Source: JBDRGD01 sp043818095 | GTDB taxonomy: Bacteria > Chloroflexota > Dehalococcoidia > Dehalococcoidales > RBG-16-60-22 | Direction: 5' to 3' | DNA: 32,112 nt | NCBI GenBank assembly: GCA_043818095.1 | Contig: JBDRGD010000001.1 | Location: forward strand, 1-32,112 | Part shown: positions 7,151 to 14,104 of the stretch, piece after piece | Numbering within the stretch: position 1 is the stretch's first letter | How the letters are laid out: each line of letters opens with the position of its first letter | Made by a program: the position numbers and the translations under genes | The notes under the pieces: generated by a model | Databases searched by the model: none | What the model saw: only the letters and a program-made list of their open reading frames with translations | Told to the model about the DNA's origin: nothing

Positions 7151-8466
7151 ACCGCCTCGGTATATCTGCGGAGAATAAGTACCGAGTTATGCCCGCCGAA
7201 GCCGAACGAGTTGGAAAGGGCGGTGTTCACCGTGGCTTTGCGGGCGGTATTGGGCACGTAGTCCAGGTCACATTCTTCGCCGGGGTTTTCCAGGTTGATG
7301 GTGGGGGGGATGATGCCGTTCCGGATGACCATGATGCACGTCGCCGCTTCGGAGGCGCCGGCGGCGCCGATAAGATGCCCCGTCATCGATTTTGTGGAGC
7401 TGATGGGGACTTTATAGGCGTAATCGCCGAAGGCGCTTTTAATGGCGCGGGTCTCGGTAATGTCGTTCAACTGGGTGGACGTGCCGTGAGCGTTGATGTA
7501 ATCGATGTCCTCCGGCTTAACGCCCCCCTTGCTCATCGCTATCCTCATTGCCTTGGCGGCGCCCTCGCCGTGTTCCAGCGGCTGTGTCACGTGGAACGAG
7601 TCCGCCGTCGCCCCGTAAGCGATTATCTCCGCCAGTATCATCGCGCCGCGGCGTTGGGCGTGTTCCAGACTTTCCAGGATGAGCACCGCCGCGCCCTCGC
7701 TGATGACGAAGCCGTCACGGTCCTTGTCAAAGGGACGGGAGGCTTTCTGGGGGGCGTCGTTACGGGTGGAGAGGGCTTTCAGGGCGGTGAAGGCGGTGAT
7801 GCCCAGAGGGTTGATGATGGACTCGGTGCCGCCGGCGAGCATGATGTGGGCTTCACCGTGCTTGATAAGCTCGTAAGCCGCTCCGATGGCGTCCGAGCCG
7901 CTGGAGCAGGCGGAGGTGGTGCAAAGGTTGGGGCCCCGCACGCCCAGGGAAATGGATACCTGCGCGGCGGCGATGTCCGCAATCATCATCGGCGCCAGGA
8001 ACGGGCTGACCCGGTCCGGGCCTTTTTCCACGAGGATTTTAGCCTGTGCGTAGAGGGTGCCCAGGCCGCCGATGCCGCTGCCGATGATGACACCGATGTA
8101 GTCCTGGTTCTCTTCGGTGATTTCCAGGTGGGCGTCATCCACCGCCTGGCGGCTGGCGGCGACGGCCAGGTGGGCGAAGCGGTCCATGCGGCGGGCGTCC
8201 TTGCGGCTGATATAGTCCGTCGCCTCGAAGCCCTTGACCTCACCGGCGATTTTACTGTCCAGGTTGCTGGCGTCGCACTGGGTAACGTAATCGATGCCGG
8301 ACTTGCCCGCGATAAGGTTGTTCCAGGTGGTGACGGCATTCAGCCCCAGCGGACCGATAACGCCCATGCCGGTCACCACAACACGGCGTCCGTGGTCTAC
8401 CGAATTCTCGTTCGTAATGGGAATCACCTCGCTTGTGTGTGAATATTCGGGTAAAATTCTATTCAT
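7147..8466 (-). CDS. fabF: beta-ketoacyl-ACP synthase II (FabF)
   Basis: Thiolase-fold condensing enzyme. It shows RRVVVTGMGVIGPLG at the domain start, the nucleophile in TTSACSSGSDAIG, and the two catalytic histidines in NAHGTSTQLND and TGHLIGAAGASE. It ends SFGFGGHNSVLIL, as FabF does. It elongates acyl-ACP with malonyl-ACP in fatty acid synthesis. The start is uncertain. ATG 8466 gives 439 residues but has no Shine-Dalgarno and lies in an inverted repeat; GTG 8475 is also open. GAGGTG sits six bases before an in-frame ATT (8418-8416), which would give the usual FabF N-terminus. No other fab gene is in view. recJ follows with a TTGA overlap. Confidence 0.93.
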   Translation of the reverse strand: MNRILPEYSHTSEVIPITNENSVDHGRRVVVTGMGVIGPLGLNAVTTWNNLIAGKSGIDYVTQCDASNLDSKIAGEVKGFEATDYISRKDARRMDRFAHLAVAASRQAVDDAHLEITEENQDYIGVIIGSGIGGLGTLYAQAKILVEKGPDRVSPFLAPMMIADIAAAQVSISLGVRGPNLCTTSACSSGSDAIGAAYELIKHGEAHIMLAGGTESIINPLGITAFTALKALSTRNDAPQKASRPFDKDRDGFVISEGAAVLILESLEHAQRRGAMILAEIIAYGATADSFHVTQPLEHGEGAAKAMRIAMSKGGVKPEDIDYINAHGTSTQLNDITETRAIKSAFGDYAYKVPISSTKSMTGHLIGAAGASEAATCIMVIRNGIIPPTINLENPGEECDLDYVPNTARKATVNTALSNSFGFGGHNSVLILRRYTEAV

Positions 8467-8473
8467 TTTTACC
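8450..8473. repeat. AT-rich inverted repeat upstream of fabF
   Basis: GGTAAAA, 10 bases, TTTTACC: a perfect 7-bp dyad in an AT-rich pocket within otherwise GC-rich DNA. It overlaps the nominal upstream starts of fabF, which suggests a promoter/operator rather than coding sequence. Possible site for a fatty-acid-responsive repressor; none is seen nearby. Confidence 0.4.
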
Positions 8474-8549
8474 ACAAAATCGGGATGCTCTGCAAGTTTG
8501 GGCTTCGCTGGTTTTTCCGGGTTAGCGTGCTATTGCAGGCTCATTCCCT

Positions 8550-8578
8550 TTGACCGCCGCCCGCGGGGACACTATACT
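8550..8578 (+). promoter_or_regulatory. sigma70 promoter of mtaB
   Basis: -35 TTGACC (8550-8555), 17-base spacer, -10 TATACT (8573-8578), 20 bases before ATG 8598. Just before the ATG, GTGGA (8584-8588) and TCCAC (8592-8596) can pair and would hide the GGAG ribosome site. Confidence 0.65.
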
Positions 8579-8597
8579 GGAAAGTGGAGTATCCACG

Positions 8598-9866
8598 ATG
8601 GCTAACGAGGAAAAAACAAGGGTGGCTTTCGACTGCCTGGGCTGCAAGCTGAACCAGGCGGAAGTGGAGGACCTGTCCCGGCAGTTCGCCGGCGCCGGCT
8701 ACCGGGTGGTGCCGGCATCAGCGGAGGCGGAGGTCTATATCCTGAATACCTGCGCGGTGACGCAGCTCGCCGAGAGCAAGGCACGTCAGCTGCTGCGCCG
8801 GGCGCACCGCCGCAATCCGGCGGCACGCATTATCGCCATCGGCTGCGGCGTCGAGCAGTCCGCGGAATCGCTCGCCGGCATCGAAGGCGTGAACGTGGTG
8901 GTGGGGAACGGGGAAAAGGCGGACCTGCTGCCGCTGCTGACCGCGCGGGGCTGCCTGCCGGAGAATAAGGCTAAGGCATCAGGACAATCCGGTTCCGCCG
9001 GGCGGCGGGCACGCTCTTTCCTCAAGGTGCAGGACGGCTGCCGGTGCTTCTGCACCTACTGCGTGGTGCCGCGGCTGCGTCCCGTCGAGAGCAGCGTGCC
9101 CGCGGAAAGGGTGGTGGCGGAGGTCCGGGAGCGCGTTGCCGAGGGCTATCGGGAGGTGGTCCTCACCGGCACCCGCATCGGCGTTTACCGGGACGGGGAA
9201 ACCGACCTGGCCGGACTGGTACGGCGGATTTTGGGTGAGACGGAAATCGCGCGTCTGCGCCTGTCCTCGCTGCAGCCGCCGGAGATAAGTAAAGACCTGG
9301 TGTCACTGTGGGAGAACGACCGCCTTTGTCCCCACTTCCACCTGGCGCTGCAAAGCGGCAGCGACGGCGTTCTCCGGCGCATGGGGCGGCGGTATCACGC
9401 CGGGGAATTCCGGCAGGCTTTGGACATGGTGCGGGAGCACATTCCCGGGGTCGCCGTGACCACGGATGTCATCGTCGGGTTCCCCGGTGAGACGGAAGCG
9501 GAGTTCGCGGAGAGCTACCGGTTCTGCCGGGAAGCGGGATTTGCCCGCATCCACGTCTTTCCTTACTCGGCGAGACCGGGCACCGCGGCGGCGCGGTTGC
9601 CCGGAGCGGTGAGTCCCGCCGCAAAGAAACGGCGGGAGGAAGCCATGCTGTCCCTGGCGGAGGAGTGCCGGCGGGACTTCCGGCAAAAGTTCACGGGGAA
9701 GGTCATGCCGGTGCTCTGGGAGCAGGCGAGGGGAGAGATATGGTCCGGCCACACCGGCAACTACCTGAAAGTATACACTCGGAGCGGAGAAGACCTTGCC
9801 GGGAAGCTGCTGCCCGTCCGGCTCGGTGCGGTCAGGGACGACGGGCTGTGGGGGGAGCCGGCGTAA
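8598..9866 (+). CDS. mtaB: tRNA t6A37 methylthiotransferase MtaB
   Basis: 422 residues from ATG 8598; an upstream in-frame start lies before the promoter and is rejected. The methylthiotransferase layout is complete. The N-terminal UPF0004 domain has cluster cysteines in CLGCKLNQAE (about 13-16), LNTCAVT (52) and IGCGVE (83). The radical-SAM CxxxCxxC is at 148/152/155 (GCRCFCTYC). A C-terminal TRAM-like region contains GHTGNYLKVYTRSGEDLAGKLLPVRL. The CLGCKLNQ opening fits the MtaB subgroup (ms2t6A, tRNAs reading ANN codons) better than MiaB or RimO. The 3' end overlaps the convergent Fe-S gene by 35 bases. Confidence 0.92.
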   Translation: MANEEKTRVAFDCLGCKLNQAEVEDLSRQFAGAGYRVVPASAEAEVYILNTCAVTQLAESKARQLLRRAHRRNPAARIIAIGCGVEQSAESLAGIEGVNVVVGNGEKADLLPLLTARGCLPENKAKASGQSGSAGRRARSFLKVQDGCRCFCTYCVVPRLRPVESSVPAERVVAEVRERVAEGYREVVLTGTRIGVYRDGETDLAGLVRRILGETEIARLRLSSLQPPEISKDLVSLWENDRLCPHFHLALQSGSDGVLRRMGRRYHAGEFRQALDMVREHIPGVAVTTDVIVGFPGETEAEFAESYRFCREAGFARIHVFPYSARPGTAAARLPGAVSPAAKKRREEAMLSLAEECRRDFRQKFTGKVMPVLWEQARGEIWSGHTGNYLKVYTRSGEDLAGKLLPVRLGAVRDDGLWGEPA

Positions 9867-10746
9867 CGGCGGCGGCTTTCGGCGGGCGTGCTTTTTTACC
9901 TGCGGGGTTACGCCATTCGCAGGGGACTTTCGTCTGGCAGAGACCGCAGCCGGCGATGCCGATGTTGTATTTCTTCATCTTTGACCTGAGGGTGACGTGC
10001 AGGTATTCCCGGCACTTGTGCTTGTCATGGCCTTCCCGCGTAATCGCCCCGGCGGGACAGCGCTGGATGCAGACGCCGCAGCTGCCGTCCTGGTAAAACA
10101 GGCAGTTGGTATAGGGCCCCGTGGCGGTGCGGGGGCTGGCGGGGAGGGACAGGTCCGTGACCACGGTGCCGCAGCGGTGGGCGATGCCGCGGTCCGTAAT
10201 CAGACCGTCCGACAGGCTGAAGGTGCCCTGCCCGGCGGCGTAGGCGGCATGTCTTTCCGACCAGTTGGAGAAGCGTCCCTTTTCGTTTTGCTTCGCGCCG
10301 TCATAGCAGTCCTGCAGCAGCGGTGCCGCCGCGCGGTAGCCCATTTCGGAAATCAGGGAGACGACGTATTCGCGGAGGGCGTCATTGAACTGCTCCCCGT
10401 AGAACCGGGTGAAAGCCCAGAGCCGGGAGGGCGCGCTGTTCTGGCGCCGGTTTGATTCCCGGGTGCGGGCGGTAACCGGCAGTATCCAGCTGACCACGGA
10501 GACGTGTTCCGGGGTCGGCTCCCCGGGGAAAGCCGCGGACATAAGCTCCCGGGGGGTGAGGTGGGTGGGGTCGATGATGTCCTTGTAATCCCGGAAGATG
10601 GGGTCGTCGCCATCGGCGTATCTTACCAGCGGCTCATCGAAGATGACCTTATTATCCAGCAGGGAGAGGCGGTTCAGCGGACTGCTGCTGGCGAATTCCC
10701 TGATGTTAGCGGCGACGTATTCCGCCGGGTCTGCTTGCTGATTCAT
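9832..10746 (-). CDS. QueG-like iron-sulfur protein
   Basis: 304 residues. The C-terminal third carries two [4Fe-4S] sites, CGVCIQRCPAGAI (C223, C226, C230) and, after C245, AGCGLCQTKVPCEW (C267, C270, C276). Spacing follows the epoxyqueuosine reductase QueG (GCDDCQ..CPW pattern), and GYRAAAPLL and RGIAHRCGT resemble its fold. It is shorter than QueG (no HEAT-repeat tail) and lacks the usual CPW, so a role in queuosine synthesis is not assured. QueG and corrinoid reductive dehalogenases are related, and stand-alone relatives occur in organohalide-respiring lineages. The last ~25 residues are a low-complexity Pro/Ala/Arg tail lying antisense to mtaB. It follows the 119-residue gene by 29 bases, probably as one transcript. 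Confidence 0.75.
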   Translation of the reverse strand: MNQQADPAEYVAANIREFASSSPLNRLSLLDNKVIFDEPLVRYADGDDPIFRDYKDIIDPTHLTPRELMSAAFPGEPTPEHVSVVSWILPVTARTRESNRRQNSAPSRLWAFTRFYGEQFNDALREYVVSLISEMGYRAAAPLLQDCYDGAKQNEKGRFSNWSERHAAYAAGQGTFSLSDGLITDRGIAHRCGTVVTDLSLPASPRTATGPYTNCLFYQDGSCGVCIQRCPAGAITREGHDKHKCREYLHVTLRSKMKKYNIGIAGCGLCQTKVPCEWRNPAGKKARPPKAAAVTPAPPTARRP

Positions 10747-10775
10747 ACTCGATTACCGCTGTTTTTACACCGGGG

Positions 10776-11135
10776 TCAATCGGTGACTACAGCGTTAAGG
10801 ATGACCTCCCGTATGGACTCGGTGGGCATCAGGAACTCCTCCTCGGTTCTCGGGTAATCGCTGAGGATACGGAATTTTTCCAGGAGGGAAAAGAAGTTTA
10901 TGCCCCAGCCCACCCCGAACACGGGCGGGGTAAAGACCTCGAATGTGTCCGCGTTCCAGTAAGACTGGCGCAGCTTCTCCAGCGTGGGCGGGCGGAAATC
11001 ATAGGGAACATACCGGGCGATAGTGCCGTGCCACCGGCGCGCCTCTTCCGGCTTTTCCAGTTCCTGGAGCACGGCTATCATGGTGAGGGTGACGGTGGTG
11101 ACCTGGATGAGCCTGGTGAGCCATTCCATTCTCAT
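10776..11135 (-). CDS. conserved small protein of unknown function (possibly DUF5808-like)
   Basis: 119 residues from ATG 11135 with AAGGAGAG upstream. The N-terminus is a hydrophobic helix (about 5-23). A conserved-looking core follows: ARYVPYDFRPPTLEKLRQSYWNADTFEVFTPPVFGVGWGINFFSLLEKF. The pattern PYDFR.PT....W....F.P..FGVGW.IN is reminiscent of DUF5808-type proteins, but I cannot verify this. No catalytic motif is evident. It is first in a two-gene unit with the QueG-like Fe-S protein and divergent from the PEPCK-like gene. Confidence 0.7.
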   Translation of the reverse strand: MRMEWLTRLIQVTTVTLTMIAVLQELEKPEEARRWHGTIARYVPYDFRPPTLEKLRQSYWNADTFEVFTPPVFGVGWGINFFSLLEKFRILSDYPRTEEEFLMPTESIREVILNAVVTD

Positions 11136-11181
11136 CTTCCTCTCCTTAAGCGACGGGCAGACTCTTTTCTACGAAAGTAAG

Positions 11182-11209
11182 ATTATCACATTTTACCGGA
11201 ATATCGCAA
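11182..11209 (-). promoter_or_regulatory. promoter of the 11135-9832 minus-strand unit
   Basis: Minus strand: -35 TTGCGA (11209-11204), 16-base spacer, -10 GATAAT (11187-11182), about 47 bases before ATG 11135. Moderate match. Confidence 0.45.
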
Positions 11210-11231
11210 CATGGGGAAGGTAAAAAAGATT

Positions 11232-11259
11232 TTGGAGATACCGACTGTTATGTTATAAT
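11232..11259 (+). promoter_or_regulatory. promoter of the PEPCK-like gene
   Basis: -35 TTGGAG (11232-11237), 16-base spacer, perfect -10 TATAAT (11254-11259), about 55 bases before ATG 11315. The intergenic stretch 11136-11314 holds this and the divergent promoter and nothing else recognisable. Confidence 0.6.
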
Positions 11260-11314
11260 AAGCGGCGTATTCCCTAAAAAATCATACCTGGGAAAAAGAG
11301 TATGGAGGAGCAGG

Positions 11315-12922
11315 ATGAACCCCAATTTCGACATCAATGAGTTTGCCCGTAGCGCTGACAGGATAAGGGAGAAAGCGGTCAAAGAAAACCGGATACTGGT
11401 GGACCCGGATGATGCCACGCTGCGGAACCTGGTGGAAAAGGAGCCGGGCGTCAAGAAGACGATTTACGATAACTACGTGGCGGAGAGCGAGCCCACCTCA
11501 CGTTCCCAGGCGTTCACCAAGAACAGCGTCGACGAGCCCTTCGGAGAGCACGAGCGGGACCTCCTGGTGAAAACGGAAGCTTCGCTGGCAAAGGAAAAGC
11601 TGATTTCCATCGACCGCACGGTGGGTAACGAGCAGAGCGGTACCGTGGTGCGGCTTATCATTCCCCAGAAGTTCGCCCACATCGCCTACGGAGGGGGTGC
11701 CCTTTTCGTCCCGGTCAGGAAGAAGGTGGAGCAGCCGGACTACCAGATTATTTTCACCGGGGACGAAAGCTGGGAAACGAACTGGAACAAGCCCCTCCCC
11801 CAGAAAGACATCGATATCCGCCTCGCCCTGCTGGATAACGGGCGCGCGGTTAAAATAGTGCGCAACAGTAACTACATCGGCGAATACAAGAAGGGGGTTT
11901 TCGCCGCGGAGGACTGGGCGGCGAAGACCCGGCGGAGCGGGATTTTCCTGCACGCGGGCTGCCGGGAGGACTACCTGCAGATGGTGCACGGCGGCTACCG
12001 CCCGGTGCGGACGCTGCTGACGGCGCTGAGCGCCAACGGCAAGACGACCACCACCTGCCGCATACTGGCGCGGAAGGGCATGGAGCGTTCCTGGCTGATA
12101 CAGGACGACGGCGGGACGCTGATGCCGGACGGCTCTTTCCACGGGTTCGAGCAGGGCGGCGTCTTCGTCAAGACGGAGGGAGTCAATCCCGGCGAACAGG
12201 TGGAAATCTATTACGGTCTGCTGAAAAGCGATACCGTCCTGGAGAACGTCTACGTGACGGCGGAGGGCGACTTCGACCTGGAGAACTACGAGAGGACGAC
12301 CAACGGTCGGGCGGTCATCGCGCGGAAGAACTTCATGCACGCCAGCCCGTATATCGACGTGGAGAAAATCGACAACTTCATCCTGATAACGCGCGGAGCG
12401 ACGATCCCCGCCATTTCCAGGCTGACGCTGCAGCAGGCCGCGGCGCTGATGGTGCTGGGGCAGGCGATGGAGTCCTCGGCAGGGGACCCCACCAAGGCGG
12501 GGACGATACGCAGCGAGTTTTTCTACGACCCCTTCATCGCCGGGGACCGCGCCGACCATGCCAACCTCTTCTACGAGATTATGCAGGGCCTGCCGCACGT
12601 GAACTTCTACCTGATTAACACCGGCGGTATCGGCGAGCCGTCGCACCACAACTACAAGGATGTCAATGTGGGACATACCATGGGCATTCTCGATTCGCTG
12701 CTGCGCGGCGGGCTGGAGGACTGGGTGAGCTCCCCCACGGGATTCCAGGTGCCGGCGGCCATCCGCGCGGTAGATGATGTTTACGTGCACCCGGAGCGTA
12801 TTTACTCCCGCGAGGAATTCGAAGCGAGGCAGAAGGCGCTCAGCCGTATCCGCTACGAAGCGGTTGCCGAAGTCGGCAGCAAGCTGCATCCCGATATCCG
12901 TAAGGTCTTCAGCAAGGTCTAG
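11315..12922 (+). CDS. divergent phosphoenolpyruvate carboxykinase (ATP)-family protein
   Basis: 535 residues from ATG 11315, with GGAGGAG upstream. The fold signature is that of ATP-type PEPCK: NRSxxFTKN-like SRSQAFTKNSVD, LIIPQKFAHIAYGGGALFVP, P-loop LSANGKTTTT (about 238-247), the metal-binding LIQDDGG (about 260), EQGGVFVKTEGVNPGEQVEIYYGLLKSDTVLENV, and RGATIPAISRLTLQQAAALMVLG. The C-terminus HPERIYSREEFEARQ also fits. ATP-PEPCK interconverts oxaloacetate and PEP. The P-loop (SANGKTTTT) departs from the usual SGTGKTTLS, and the early GRSP-type substrate motif is altered, so substrate use may differ. It is monocistronic between a divergent gene pair and the nitrogen operon. Confidence 0.8.
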   Translation: MNPNFDINEFARSADRIREKAVKENRILVDPDDATLRNLVEKEPGVKKTIYDNYVAESEPTSRSQAFTKNSVDEPFGEHERDLLVKTEASLAKEKLISIDRTVGNEQSGTVVRLIIPQKFAHIAYGGGALFVPVRKKVEQPDYQIIFTGDESWETNWNKPLPQKDIDIRLALLDNGRAVKIVRNSNYIGEYKKGVFAAEDWAAKTRRSGIFLHAGCREDYLQMVHGGYRPVRTLLTALSANGKTTTTCRILARKGMERSWLIQDDGGTLMPDGSFHGFEQGGVFVKTEGVNPGEQVEIYYGLLKSDTVLENVYVTAEGDFDLENYERTTNGRAVIARKNFMHASPYIDVEKIDNFILITRGATIPAISRLTLQQAAALMVLGQAMESSAGDPTKAGTIRSEFFYDPFIAGDRADHANLFYEIMQGLPHVNFYLINTGGIGEPSHHNYKDVNVGHTMGILDSLLRGGLEDWVSSPTGFQVPAAIRAVDDVYVHPERIYSREEFEARQKALSRIRYEAVAEVGSKLHPDIRKVFSKV

Positions 12923-12957
12923 CTCGCGGCCGGAGCGGAATAAACGTGCGGCGGGGA

Positions 12958-12986
12958 TTGACAGGAGCGGGTTCAGCCGGTATAAT
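12958..12986 (+). promoter_or_regulatory. consensus sigma70 promoter of the nitrogen operon
   Basis: TTGACA (12958-12963), exactly 17 bases, TATAAT (12981-12986): both hexamers are perfect. A promoter this strong in front of an assimilation operon would normally need repression, and a dyad lies exactly at the expected start site. Confidence 0.8.
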
Positions 12987-12992
12987 AATAAT

Positions 12993-13010
12993 GCGGTAAG
13001 CGGTTACCGC
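12993..13010. promoter_or_regulatory. candidate operator GCGGTAA-N4-TTACCGC (GGTA-N6-TACC)
   Basis: GCGGTAAGCGGTTACCGC is a perfect 7-bp dyad around 4 bases, beginning 7 bases after the -10 box, so it covers about +1 to +18. Its core GGTA-N6-TACC has the 4-6-4 geometry of the methanococcal NrpR operator GGAA-N6-TTCC, and an NrpR gene is at 25357. A leader hairpin is the alternative reading. Confidence 0.55.
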
Positions 13011-13029
13011 ATGCCGTATCGGTGATGAC

Positions 13030-13491
13030 ATGAAAAAGGTATACGTTAAAGAACAAGCCTGCATCAGCTGCCGGCTCTGCGAGGTCTATTGCCGACTGGC
13101 GCACTCGGGAACGAACGACCTGCTCAAGGCTTTTAAACAGCAGACACCGCCGTTGTCCCGCATCCGCATGGAGAAGAGCGACATCGCCTCCTTTTCCGTG
13201 CGCTGCCAGCACTGCGCCGAGGCCCCCTGTCTCAGCGCCTGCCTGACCGGCGCCATCAGCCGCGACCCCGCCAACGGGGCGGTAATCGTGGACGAGGAAC
13301 GCTGCATCGGCTGCGGGAACTGTATCCTGGTCTGTCCCTTCGGCGCGGTGCGCTACGATACCCGGCGGGGGAAGGTCGCCAAGTGCGACCTCTGCCAGGG
13401 ACAGGAGACGCCGGCCTGTGTGGCCAACTGCCCCAATGAAGCCCTGATTTATGAAGAGGATGCCGCTGCTGTCGGAGGGAAGGCTCCATGA
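13030..13491 (+). CDS. four-cluster [4Fe-4S] ferredoxin (HycB/CooF-like)
   Basis: 153 residues with sixteen cysteines in four groups: C11/14/17/21, C59/62/67/71, C92/95/98/102 and C119/122/130/134. This is the DMSO-reductase-type electron-transfer layout, cytoplasmic with no signal peptide. It is the first gene of the operon behind the consensus promoter, and its TGA overlaps the hisH ATG (ATGA). The operon has a glutamate synthase without a classical GltD and a FAD/NAD reductase. I infer that this protein carries electrons between reductase and synthase, or from another ferredoxin pool. Partner assignment is inference; the Fe-S protein itself is certain. Confidence 0.88.
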   Translation: MKKVYVKEQACISCRLCEVYCRLAHSGTNDLLKAFKQQTPPLSRIRMEKSDIASFSVRCQHCAEAPCLSACLTGAISRDPANGAVIVDEERCIGCGNCILVCPFGAVRYDTRRGKVAKCDLCQGQETPACVANCPNEALIYEEDAAAVGGKAP

Positions 13492-14102
13492 TTGCGGTAA
13501 TCGATTACAGCGCCGGGAACCTGCGCAGCGTGGTGAACGCCATCAGTCGGCTGGGTTACGAGCCGGAGGTGACCGGTGACGCGGACACGGTGCTGAGGGC
13601 GGATGTGGTGGTGCTGCCCGGCGTCGGGGCGGCCGCGGACACGATGGCCAACCTGGAGCGCCTGGGCATGGTCGAGCCGCTGCGGCGGATTATCGGGGAG
13701 GATAAGCCTTTCCTGGGTATCTGCATGGGGCTCCAGCTGCTCTTTGCCAGCACGGAAGAGGGTGGCGGTCACCAGTGTCTCGGGCTGTTCCCGGGCACGG
13801 TAAAGAGGTTCCCTCCCGGACTGAAGGTTCCCCACATGGGCTGGAACCAGGTCAGGCAGAAGAAAGCGCATCCGGTGCTTGAAGGCATACCGGACGGGGC
13901 TAATTTTTACTTCGTGCACAGCTACTACGTGGATGCGTCCGACCCGGAGCTGGTGCTCGGGGAGACGGACTACGGCGTGAACTTTTGCAGCCTGATTGCC
14001 CGCGGTAACCTGGTGGCGACGCAGTTCCACCCGGAGAAAAGCGGGGAAACGGGCTTGAGGCTTTATGATAATTTCCTGAGGCGGGCGCTGCATAAAGGGT
14101 AG
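13488..14102 (+). CDS. hisH: imidazole glycerol phosphate synthase glutaminase subunit HisH
   Basis: 204 residues, a class I glutamine amidotransferase. The nucleophile is C79 in GICMGLQLLF, with H181 and E183 in QFHPEKSGETGL. HisH hallmarks VPHMGWNQV and YFVHSYYV are present. It hydrolyses glutamine and passes ammonia to HisF, which makes IGP and AICAR from PRFAR. hisF is not adjacent: two genes, the reductase and the glutamate-synthase glutaminase, lie between. The start overlaps the ferredoxin stop, and the reductase gene starts 2 bases after its own stop. All catalytic residues are intact, so a normal histidine role is likely. Confidence 0.93.
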   Translation: MIAVIDYSAGNLRSVVNAISRLGYEPEVTGDADTVLRADVVVLPGVGAAADTMANLERLGMVEPLRRIIGEDKPFLGICMGLQLLFASTEEGGGHQCLGLFPGTVKRFPPGLKVPHMGWNQVRQKKAHPVLEGIPDGANFYFVHSYYVDASDPELVLGETDYGVNFCSLIARGNLVATQFHPEKSGETGLRLYDNFLRRALHKG

Positions 14103-14104
14103 CC

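Noticed and set aside
7189..8442. 417-codon plus-strand open frame opposite fabF
   Set aside because: Antisense shadow; Gly/Val/Asp-rich translation without domains.
11498..12889. 463-codon minus-strand open frame opposite the PEPCK-like gene
   Set aside because: Antisense shadow caused by GC-rich third positions; composition is Arg/His/Val rich with no motif.
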